Of a stretch of 36,839 nucleotides of DNA, positions 1 to 8,023 are shown piece by piece; position 1 is the first letter of the stretch; the number at the start of each line of letters is the position of its first letter. Both the position numbers and the translations under genes were made by a program. The notes beneath the pieces are model-generated. The model ran no database searches. It was not told the DNA's origin and was given only the letters and a program-made list of their open reading frames with translations. Origin of the DNA: Chitinophagales bacterium (lineage in GTDB: Bacteria > Bacteroidota > Bacteroidia > Chitinophagales > Saprospiraceae); NCBI GenBank assembly GCA_022360175.1, contig JAKSDI010000221.1, positions 1 through 36,839 of the forward strand. Direction: 5' to 3'.

Positions 1-12
1 CTATTAAGGCAT

Positions 13-28
13 ACATGCTCTTGCATGT
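13..28. other. 6-bp hairpin in the metY leader
   Basis: ACATGC (13-18) and GCATGT (23-28) form a perfect 6-bp stem with a TCTT loop. It overlaps the start of a short Leu-rich ORF. The window begins only 12 bases upstream, so any larger leader structure is cut off. No SAM riboswitch core is recognisable in what remains. Confidence 0.4.
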
Positions 29-62
29 GCTGTTGTTGCTGCTAATTATTCATCGTCATTAA
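15..62 (+). CDS. Possible 15-residue leader peptide upstream of metY
   Basis: An ATG at 15 opens a 15-codon frame, MLLHVLLLLLIIHRH, closed by TAA at 60-62. Seven of the 15 residues are Leu and three are His. It lies 103 bases before the likely metY start. Amino-acid-rich short ORFs in leaders of biosynthetic operons often act in attenuation, but a Leu/His run before a methionine gene does not match the obvious end product, and no terminator/antiterminator pair is visible downstream. It may be chance. No similarity search was possible. Confidence 0.25.
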   Translation: MLLHVLLLLLIIHRH

Positions 63-114
63 TGTCGTAGTGGTTTTGTCGTGCGTTTATTGCTGGCAAA
101 CAAAATGGCACTAG

Positions 115-1488
<1,374 letters not shown>

Positions 1489-1503
1489 TATTGTCAAAAG
1501 TAT

Positions 1504-1578
1504 GAGCGTGTTTGGGAATTTGTTCTTTGAGCCTATTAGTGACGCAATAAGTCCGATTAATGAATCCCAAACGCGTAC
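1504..1578. mobile_element. MITE-like repeat, short copy (75 bp)
   Basis: The left end GAGCGTGTTTGGGAA and the reverse complement of the right end (GTACGCGTTTGGGAT) form imperfect terminal inverted repeats. The element is flanked by TAT on both sides (1501-1503 and 1579-1581), as a 3-bp target duplication would be. The first 28 bases match the start of the copy at 12581 with one difference, and the stretch from ATTAGTGACG to CCCAAAC matches its right part with two. It lacks about 85 internal bases of that copy and encodes nothing. Small IS5-group elements are known to give 3-bp duplications, but the parent element is not in this window. It ends 15 bases before the metX start. Confidence 0.65.
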
Positions 1579-1593
1579 TATAATTTATATAAA

Positions 1594-2703
1594 GTGGAAT
1601 ATTTAAAAACAAAGGGGGCTTTTGAGTTGGAATCAGGAGCACAATTAGAAGACATTACCATTGCTTATACAAGCTTAGGGCAATTAAACCGGCATAAAAG
1701 TAATGTAGTATGGGTTTTTCATGCTTTAACAGGAAATTGCCAACCAGAGGAATGGTGGCCTGGGCTTGTTGGAGAAGGTAAACTGATAGATCCAAATGAC
1801 TATTATATAATATGTGCCAATATACTAGGTTCGTGTTATGGAAGTACCAATGCTTCCAGTATTGATCCTGCTACAAAAGAGCCTTATGGAAAAGACTTTC
1901 CACTTGTCACTATTCGTGATATGGTGAAAGCACATCAAATTTTACAAGAGCATCTTGGTATTGATGAAATTTTACTGGGCATTGGAGGTTCTATGGGAGG
2001 ACAGCAACTACTGGAATGGGCATCTATAACCCCTTCGCTTTTTAAAAATATTTGTGTGCTGGCATCTAATGCCAGACATTCTCCCTGGGGAGTTGCTTTC
2101 AATGAAACACAACGTATGGCTATGGAGGCAGATCCTACTTTTTTTGATGATGTACCCAATGCAGGTGCCAGAGGATTAGCAGCGGCAAGAGCTGTTGCTA
2201 TGCTTTCATACCGTAATTACAGGACATATCAGACTACTCAGTCAGAGGCAAGTGATGAAAGAGTAGATGAATTTCGGGCAAGCTCTTATCAGCAATATCA
2301 GGGAGAAAAATTGCACAAGCGTTTTCATCCCTGGGCATATTGGACACTGACAAAGGCGATGGATAGTCACCATTTAGGACGAGGGCGAGGAGGAGAAAAA
2401 GCCGCTCTTCAACTTATAAAAGCCAATGCATTAATTATAGGGATAGAATCCGATGTACTATTTCCAGTTGAAGAGCAAGCTTTTATTGCCAACCATATAC
2501 CAAAAGCTAAATTGGAAATTATAGACAGCACCTATGGGCATGATGGTTTTTTAATAGAATTTGAGATTATTGCGCGCATGGTAGAGCCTTATCTGAGAAA
2601 CAAAGTAGAACTGAATGAGAATAGTAAATACAAATTGCGTCAATCATCCAATAGTTTTGGCTTTCTAAAACGGGAGGCACTTCCAGGGACAGAATATTAT
2701 TGA
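1594..2703 (+). CDS. metX: Homoserine O-acetyltransferase
   Basis: It transfers acetyl from acetyl-CoA to L-homoserine, making the substrate of MetY. It is an alpha/beta hydrolase fold enzyme, here 369 residues with a GTG start. The nucleophile is Ser133 in GGSMGG. The catalytic Asp is Asp287 in IESDVLFP and the catalytic His is His316 in YGHDGFL. The HALTGN segment near 43-48 and the NILGSCYGSTN segment near 76-86 are typical of MetX. No in-frame ATG near the start fits better: the N-terminus FELESGAQLEDITIAY already covers the family's first strand. The start lies 15 bases beyond a MITE-like repeat, so its ribosome-binding region is partly new sequence. Some family members use succinyl-CoA instead of acetyl-CoA; pairing with MetY favours acetyl. 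Confidence 0.93.
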   Translation: MEYLKTKGAFELESGAQLEDITIAYTSLGQLNRHKSNVVWVFHALTGNCQPEEWWPGLVGEGKLIDPNDYYIICANILGSCYGSTNASSIDPATKEPYGKDFPLVTIRDMVKAHQILQEHLGIDEILLGIGGSMGGQQLLEWASITPSLFKNICVLASNARHSPWGVAFNETQRMAMEADPTFFDDVPNAGARGLAAARAVAMLSYRNYRTYQTTQSEASDERVDEFRASSYQQYQGEKLHKRFHPWAYWTLTKAMDSHHLGRGRGGEKAALQLIKANALIIGIESDVLFPVEEQAFIANHIPKAKLEIIDSTYGHDGFLIEFEIIARMVEPYLRNKVELNENSKYKLRQSSNSFGFLKREALPGTEYY

Positions 2704-2745
2704 TAAGCAGTAAAATATTTATTAGGGTATGTATTTAAGGAATTG

Positions 2746-2753
2746 TATATTTG
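2746..2753 (+). promoter_or_regulatory. Candidate -7 box before the peroxiredoxin gene
   Basis: TATATTTG fits the Bacteroidota -7 consensus TAnnTTTG exactly. No clear TTG-type -33 box lies 19-21 bases upstream. It would give a leader of about 150 bases that includes a short GC-rich patch (2775-2808). Confidence 0.4.
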
Positions 2754-2908
2754 TAGGTAAGCACAAATTATGAGGTTCCCGCGCATAGCAGCGCTACGCA
2801 AAGGGGGCTTTAACGAAAAGTAAGTACAAAAGACACCACAGATGACTCGTTTTTTGATACTTTACAAAGTGCTCACATAGCATCTCTAAAGTTAAAGAAG
2901 TACATACT

Positions 2909-3556
2909 ATGCCGTTGAGATTAGGAGATATAGCTCCCAATTTTCGAGCAGAAACTACTAAAGGAGAAATTGATTTCTACGAATGGGTAGGAAAGCAATG
3001 GGTCATATTATTTTCTCATCCCATCGATTTTACGCCTGTATGTACTACAGAACTAGGACGAGCAGCAGCTCTGCACAAGGAATTTACTAATCGTGGTACT
3101 AAACTAATTGCTTTAAGTTTAGATTCTTTGGTAGACCACAAGGAGTGGATACCTGATATAGAAGAAACTCAAAAGGTTAAGGTGGACTTTCCAATTATCG
3201 CTGATGAAGATCGCCATATCGCAGAGCTATATGACATGATCCATCCTAATACAATGGAAAATTATACGGTGCGAACCGTTTTTATTATTGACCCTCGTAA
3301 AAGAGTTCGCCTTACCATAACTTATCCGCCTGCTACCGGACGAAATTTCCAGGAAATTCTTCGTGCCTTGGATTCTTTACAACTTACTAACTACAATAGA
3401 ATGGTCGCAACACCTGTAGATTGGAAAGCAGGAGAGGATGTTGTTATTCATCCCGGCCTGTCAATTGAAGAAGCCAATAAACAATTTCCTAAAGGGATCA
3501 CGGAAATAAACTCTTACATAAGATATACACCTCAGCCCGATAAAAATGATGAATAA
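2909..3556 (+). CDS. 1-Cys peroxiredoxin (Prx6-type)
   Basis: A thiol peroxidase that reduces hydrogen peroxide and organic hydroperoxides. The peroxidatic Cys is Cys45 in the motif DFTPVCTTE. There is no other cysteine in the 215 residues, so it is a 1-Cys enzyme needing an external thiol for recycling. The AhpC/TSA domain covers about residues 3-140. The conserved Arg of the VRTVFIID strand and a C-terminal arm (about 160-215, with the PVDWKAGED segment) are typical of the Prx6 subgroup, and the length matches that group. The gene starts a + strand run with the hydroxylase gene 67 bases on, but no functional link is visible. It is expected to be cytoplasmic, as there is no signal peptide. 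Confidence 0.92.
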   Translation: MPLRLGDIAPNFRAETTKGEIDFYEWVGKQWVILFSHPIDFTPVCTTELGRAAALHKEFTNRGTKLIALSLDSLVDHKEWIPDIEETQKVKVDFPIIADEDRHIAELYDMIHPNTMENYTVRTVFIIDPRKRVRLTITYPPATGRNFQEILRALDSLQLTNYNRMVATPVDWKAGEDVVIHPGLSIEEANKQFPKGITEINSYIRYTPQPDKNDE

Positions 3557-3623
3557 ATAGATGATCTGTTCTAGTCCAATTAGCTATTCTATGAAGTAAG
3601 ATTATTTAAGCTTTATTATTCCT

Positions 3624-4667
3624 ATGAACACAGATTACTGGGATGTTTTCCAAAAGGGCTATCAAGGATATGCCAGGTATTTATGGCATGAAATTACTCA
3701 TCCTGGATGGCACAACTATTTTTACTGGCTATTAATAGTTTCTGCATTTTTTCTCCTGCTGGAATGGGTTGCTCCATGGCGGAAAGAACAAGCTCGATTC
3801 CGCAAAGATTTTTGGCTGGATTTTTTTTACATGTTTTTTAATTTTTTCTTGTTCTCACTGATTATCTACAATGCCGCTTCCGATGTGGTCGTCAATTTTA
3901 TTAATAATATCATACTAACGATTACTGGATTTGACTTGCAGGCCTCGAATCCTTTAAAAGCTGCTCCTATGTGGGCCATCCTTTTAATAGGGTTTTTGGT
4001 AAGAGATTTTATACAATGGTGGACACACCGCCTATTGCATCGAGTTGACTTTTTATGGCAATTTCATAAAGTACATCACTCTGTAGAGCAAATGGGATTT
4101 GCTGCGCATTTACGGTACCACTGGATGGAAACCATAGTGTATAGAACATTAGAATACCTTCCTCTTGCTTTATTGGGAATCGGCCTCTATGACTTTTTTG
4201 TCATTCATATTTTTACACTGGCTATTGGACACTATAATCATTCTAACATTACGGTATCAGGTTATATCACTGGGGGAGTAATCGGCTTGTTGATAGGCAT
4301 CGCTGCTGCTACTAATGGTTTTGATATTCATATGCTTTCGCCAAATATGGAAGTTGGTAGTCAATTCAGTGCGGTAGTCGCTAGTACTCTATCGGGGGCC
4401 TTTTTATTAGGGCCATTAATGAAGCGTATTTTTAATAGCCCGGAAATGCATATATGGCATCATGCAAAGGATTTGCCGGAAGGACATCCTCATGGCATTA
4501 ATTTTGGAATAAGCCTGGCGATATGGGATTACCTCTTTGGGACTGCTATAATTCCTAAAAGTGGGCGAGATATCACTTTGGGCTTTGATGGAATAGAAAG
4601 CTTTCCAAAAACATTTCTTCAGCAAATCGCTTATGGATTTTCTTTTGGGAAAAAGAATAAGCTCTGA
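3624..4667 (+). CDS. Fatty acid hydroxylase / sterol desaturase family membrane protein
   Basis: A di-iron integral-membrane oxygenase; the substrate cannot be read from the sequence. Histidine clusters of the family are present: HRLLH (135-139), HKVHH (148-152), HYNH (203-206) and HIWHH (276-280), followed by the usual NFG...WDYLFGT ending near 293-307. Hydrophobic segments lie near 32-50, 66-84, 115-128 and 176-200. Between the HYNHSN motif and the last His box is an extra stretch of about 45-55 residues (roughly 211-268) with two glycine- and alanine-rich hydrophobic segments. In many relatives this gap is short. The next gene starts 37 bases downstream, so co-transcription with the dehydrogenase is likely. 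Confidence 0.88.
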   Translation: MNTDYWDVFQKGYQGYARYLWHEITHPGWHNYFYWLLIVSAFFLLLEWVAPWRKEQARFRKDFWLDFFYMFFNFFLFSLIIYNAASDVVVNFINNIILTITGFDLQASNPLKAAPMWAILLIGFLVRDFIQWWTHRLLHRVDFLWQFHKVHHSVEQMGFAAHLRYHWMETIVYRTLEYLPLALLGIGLYDFFVIHIFTLAIGHYNHSNITVSGYITGGVIGLLIGIAAATNGFDIHMLSPNMEVGSQFSAVVASTLSGAFLLGPLMKRIFNSPEMHIWHHAKDLPEGHPHGINFGISLAIWDYLFGTAIIPKSGRDITLGFDGIESFPKTFLQQIAYGFSFGKKNKL

Positions 4668-4704
4668 TATTTGTCCCATTTTTTCAAAGAAACCATATTG
4701 ATAT

Positions 4705-5643
4705 ATGAAGGAAAAGGTAGCTTTTATAGATAAACCTCACCCATTACTGGTAGAAAAGCTTACAGCTATAGGGTATGAATGTATAGATGCTTTTCAAGAA
4801 CCTCTGGAAGAATTAGAAGCTCTTCTACCAGAAATTGCAGGGATCATTATTCGTTCCCGCTTTACACTAGATCAAGCATTTCTGGATCAGTGTAAGAAAC
4901 TGCGTTTTATCGCTCGAATGGGGATAGGGTTAGAACATATAGACCTGAATTATGCAGCCCAGTTAGGAGTGGCCGTTTTGAATTCTCCTGAAGGTAGTAG
5001 AGATACGGTGGCAGAGCATACCCTTGGACTGATGCTGGGCCTGCTTCATCATTTGCAACGTTCCAATTTGCAAATACGTGCCGGAAAGTGGGATCGCAAG
5101 CAAAATAGAGGCTTAGAGTTGAGGCACCGAACGGTGGGAATTATAGGATATGGAAATATTGGAAGTGCAGTTGCTCAACGATTGCGCTGTTTTGGTTGCC
5201 GAACAATAGCCTATGATAAGTTTAAAACCGGTTTTGGAAACGAATACCTTGAAGAAGTAAGCCTGGAGTATTTGCAACAGCAAGCAGATATAGTCACACT
5301 ACATATACCTTATGATGACTACAACCATCATTTTGTAAATGCTGCTTTCCTGGCTTCTTTTCAAAAACCAGTTTTTATAATCAATACTGCTCGAGGTTTA
5401 GTGCTCAATACATCAGATTTAGTAGATGCATTGAAGAATGGCAAAGTGCCCGGCGCAGCCCTTGATGTATTAGAATATGAAGAACAGGCATTTAATGTAT
5501 TAGATGTGGATAGTTTGCCGGAAGCATTTCAGTATTTGAAGCAGGCAGAAAATGTAATTCTTACCCCCCATACTGCTGGATTATCACTGGAAGTAATGGA
5601 GGCTCATGCTGCAGTTTTAGCAGAAAAAATTCAGCAATTATAA
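4705..5643 (+). CDS. D-2-hydroxyacid dehydrogenase, NAD-binding (phosphoglycerate dehydrogenase-like)
   Basis: It oxidises a D-2-hydroxyacid or reduces the matching 2-keto acid with NAD(H). The Rossmann motif GYGNIG is at 148-153. The catalytic Arg is Arg230 in NTARG, the Glu is near 259 in LDVLEYEE, and the His is His289 in TPHTAG. At 312 residues it lacks the C-terminal ACT regulatory domain of full-length SerA. The sequence resembles 3-phosphoglycerate dehydrogenase, but glyoxylate/hydroxypyruvate or D-lactate type activity cannot be excluded. It has no serine-biosynthesis partner next to it. It lies 37 bases after the hydroxylase gene. Confidence 0.85.
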   Translation: MKEKVAFIDKPHPLLVEKLTAIGYECIDAFQEPLEELEALLPEIAGIIIRSRFTLDQAFLDQCKKLRFIARMGIGLEHIDLNYAAQLGVAVLNSPEGSRDTVAEHTLGLMLGLLHHLQRSNLQIRAGKWDRKQNRGLELRHRTVGIIGYGNIGSAVAQRLRCFGCRTIAYDKFKTGFGNEYLEEVSLEYLQQQADIVTLHIPYDDYNHHFVNAAFLASFQKPVFIINTARGLVLNTSDLVDALKNGKVPGAALDVLEYEEQAFNVLDVDSLPEAFQYLKQAENVILTPHTAGLSLEVMEAHAAVLAEKIQQL

Positions 5644-5660
5644 TTTATAGAAATTGAGGA

Positions 5661-5739
5661 AAACGTAACGTTTGGCCTTTGACAGGGTATTAATAGTGAA
5701 AGGTAAACTGAAAAAATGCCATATGGTAATCATTTTCAG
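5661..5739. other. Palindrome and imperfect hairpin before the metzincin gene
   Basis: AAACGTAACGTTT (5661-5673) is a perfect 13-base palindrome around a central A and could be an operator. Further on, CTGAAAAAATG (5708-5718) and CATTTTCAG (5731-5739) form an imperfect hairpin that could end the dehydrogenase transcript. There is no U-tract and no convincing TAnnTTTG box, so neither role is firm. Confidence 0.25.
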
Positions 5740-5773
5740 TAGATTAATCATGAATCCCTAAAAGCCAAATGTT

Positions 5774-7552
5774 ATGTCAGTATGCAAAAAAGTTAAGAAA
5801 TGGATTACTGAAAAAGTTCAGGTTCCTGTAGAAGAAGCTATAACAAAAGCTAAAAAGCAGTGTACAGAGGTTAAGAAAAAGATAGAAGAAAAAATTAGGA
5901 AGCCGATAGAAAACTGGGTTTCTAAACAGGAAAAGAAATGCAAAAAACGGAAATGTAAATGGTGGTGTGCCTGCTGTAATAAATGGTTCTGTTGGTTGGT
6001 AACGGTTGTTGTCAAAGTTGTTACCTGGGTCTTTGTAACAATTATTAAGTGGGTAACTTATTTAGTTTGCAAGATCGTAATGGTTGTGGTGGACATCATT
6101 GTCAAGATAGTGATTCGAATCCTGAAATTCCTGGTGACTTTTATTGTATGCATTTTTACAGACCCACTGGAAGCATTAAAATCTATCTGGGAATTGTGGA
6201 AAGACCTGCTGGATATAGTAGAAGACATCTTTGATTTCATAAAAGGTTTGATTTGTGATCTTATTGAATTCACTAATGATATAAAAAGGCTTACTTGTGC
6301 TTTAACCTCTTCTTTTGGCTGGCTAGGAGTAGTGATCTTTGGATTGGTAGACGGAGTAATTGGCGCAGGCCAGCAGCTAATTGGCACTATATGTGACCTT
6401 TTAGGAGGAATTAAGGATACCGTATTGGGGATTCTTAATTTGAACGGATGCCGTATCAGTGGCGGCCTGACAAATATAGGTACTGGTATTGGGCGTATAA
6501 TTCTGGATGTTTTTGGTATACCTGGCTGGGTATTGGTAAGCGGGATTGCTGCGAATGTCCGTAAAAGAAAGTTGAAAGAAATCATTGATGATGCACTTAC
6601 CAATGCTTTTACTTCTGATGAGGATAGAATTGAGCGGATCAAGGATGAAATGAGGTTCTATAGTTGTCCAATGGGATTACCTGTTAGACTGGATGCACGA
6701 AGGATGTGTGTACGTTCTAGTGATTATCTACGTAGGCTGCACCAAACAGGAAGAATCGATTTATTTGCTTTAGCAGGCCAGATTAACGGCTGTGCTGGTA
6801 AGAGTTGGGCAACTCAAACTCCATCCGTTTTAGGAGAGGTTGTGTATACAGGTACAGATACAAGAGTATCCTATTTTGATTTGAAGCGTTTCTTGGAAGA
6901 AGGCCCCGAAGCAATACCTTCATTTAGTGTATATCCTATTCGACTGGAGCGTTTTGAGAACTTTTTACGCATTGCAAGAGAAAAAGCCTACCAATTGGGA
7001 TTGGAGTTTTCCTGGGGAGAAATTATTGATTACCCAATCGATGAACGGTTTGACTCAGAATTGAATTACATTCCAATGAATAGTGCCAGACAGGATGATG
7101 TGTTTACCAATTTTCCTCGCAATGGAATAGATGACCCTTTGTGTACAGTGCCTTCTCTGGCTGTCTTCCAATATCTGAATGATACTCCCAATTACGGATT
7201 AACAAGTTGGTTCAGGCCTCCTCCTTATGTTACTCCTTGCTCAGGAGGAGAAGGGGATACTGGGGAATATAGAAGAAAGAGTGGTGTCACTTTTACAGAT
7301 AGAATACCAGAATTTGTCTTTGGAACGGTATTAGTTCATGAGCTAGGGCACTATTTCGGGCTATGTCATGATAATCACGATGGTTTGGAGTACATTATGT
7401 ATGTTCCCAGGGCGGCAGAAAGCCATGTAACGGGAAATACATTCCTTGAGTATCTGCTATTGAGCGGAGGTCCATCCTTTACGCTGGATGATGCTAAAGA
7501 AAGCTGGAGGTGGCTTACTGAAGTAGCATCAGATACTTGCTTGTTCCCATAG
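5774..7552 (+). CDS. Cys/Lys-repeat, membrane-segment and metzincin-like zinc protease protein
   Basis: A 592-residue protein in three parts. (1) Residues 4-55 are two tandem 26-residue repeats, each starting with Cys and identical at 11 of 26 positions, sharing the pattern K-I-x-E-K-x-x-x-P-x-E. A Cys/Trp cluster follows (Cys56, 61, 65, 67, 68, 73). (2) Residues 74-128 are almost wholly hydrophobic with single Lys/Arg at 81, 92, 100, 111, 115 and 118, then less hydrophobic helices to about 260 with a Gly-rich patch. (3) The C-terminal half is soluble and carries HELGHYFGLCHD (His522, Glu523, His526, His532), the HExxHxxGxxH zinc site of metzincins, with a possible Met-turn in YIMYV a few residues on. 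There is no Sec signal peptide. Protease activity is inferred from the motif; the N-terminal role is unknown. A perfect hairpin and a small membrane-protein gene follow. Confidence 0.8.
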   Translation: MSVCKKVKKWITEKVQVPVEEAITKAKKQCTEVKKKIEEKIRKPIENWVSKQEKKCKKRKCKWWCACCNKWFCWLVTVVVKVVTWVFVTIIKWVTYLVCKIVMVVVDIIVKIVIRILKFLVTFIVCIFTDPLEALKSIWELWKDLLDIVEDIFDFIKGLICDLIEFTNDIKRLTCALTSSFGWLGVVIFGLVDGVIGAGQQLIGTICDLLGGIKDTVLGILNLNGCRISGGLTNIGTGIGRIILDVFGIPGWVLVSGIAANVRKRKLKEIIDDALTNAFTSDEDRIERIKDEMRFYSCPMGLPVRLDARRMCVRSSDYLRRLHQTGRIDLFALAGQINGCAGKSWATQTPSVLGEVVYTGTDTRVSYFDLKRFLEEGPEAIPSFSVYPIRLERFENFLRIAREKAYQLGLEFSWGEIIDYPIDERFDSELNYIPMNSARQDDVFTNFPRNGIDDPLCTVPSLAVFQYLNDTPNYGLTSWFRPPPYVTPCSGGEGDTGEYRRKSGVTFTDRIPEFVFGTVLVHELGHYFGLCHDNHDGLEYIMYVPRAAESHVTGNTFLEYLLLSGGPSFTLDDAKESWRWLTEVASDTCLFP

Positions 7553-7564
7553 CCGAATCCTTTA

Positions 7565-7598
7565 GTAGCGTTCATCAGGTGTTAATGATGAACGCTAC
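7565..7598. terminator. Perfect 13-bp hairpin between two cluster genes
   Basis: GTAGCGTTCATCA (7565-7577) and TGATGAACGCTAC (7586-7598) pair perfectly around an 8-base loop. It begins 12 bases after the protease stop and ends 16 bases before the likely start of the next gene. No U-tract follows, so it may be a partial terminator, an mRNA-stability element, or a control on translation of the next gene. Confidence 0.55.
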
Positions 7599-7614
7599 CT
7601 CAAAATGCATTAAT

Positions 7615-7998
7615 ATGAAAGATTATATTATATCCGATTTAGGAAGCCTCCATCAGCTTATAAAGAGGAAAAGAACACAATTTTCAGGTAATATTAGACT
7701 AAATCTCCAGCAACTAGGCTATAAAAAGGCAATTGAATATGAGAGAAAGCTCAATGATAAATATATGGCATGTGGGTGTGAAACAGGAGCTATTTTTTGC
7801 TCTGTAGCATTACTTGGTATAAGCCTTTTTGCAATTTTTTCAAATCAAGTGCTGGAGTGGACATTTATTAAAAATGCTTTGCTTATCTTGTTTGCTGCAG
7901 GATTAGTTGGGAAAATTGTTGGTATAATCATTGCCAGAATACAATTCAAGAGTCTAGTCAGAGAAATTGAACAACAGATAATAACGAACACATTATAG
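7615..7998 (+). CDS. Small membrane protein with two predicted helices, unknown function
   Basis: I do not recognise this family. From the ATG at 7615 it is 127 residues: a charged N-terminal half (about 1-50, with KRKRTQ and a likely helix around YERKLNDKYM), then two hydrophobic segments (about 57-77 and 84-107) separated by a short loop, and a charged tail. The frame stays open upstream to 7537, but ATGs at 7585 and 7588 lie inside the perfect hairpin at 7565-7598, so the start after the hairpin is preferred. The gene is followed by the subtilisin-like protease gene after 25 bases, so the two are probably co-transcribed. An accessory, anchor or self-protection role for its protease neighbours is possible but only guessed from position. 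Confidence 0.65.
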   Translation: MKDYIISDLGSLHQLIKRKRTQFSGNIRLNLQQLGYKKAIEYERKLNDKYMACGCETGAIFCSVALLGISLFAIFSNQVLEWTFIKNALLILFAAGLVGKIVGIIIARIQFKSLVREIEQQIITNTL

Positions 7999-8023
7999 AA
8001 TACTCAAGAAAATTCAACTACTA

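Noticed and set aside
6058-6642. 194-codon - strand ORF opposite the metzincin gene
   Set aside because: It is antisense to the hydrophobic part of a convincing gene; its Ser/Ile/Pro-rich product is what reverse reading of Val/Ile/Lys codons gives.
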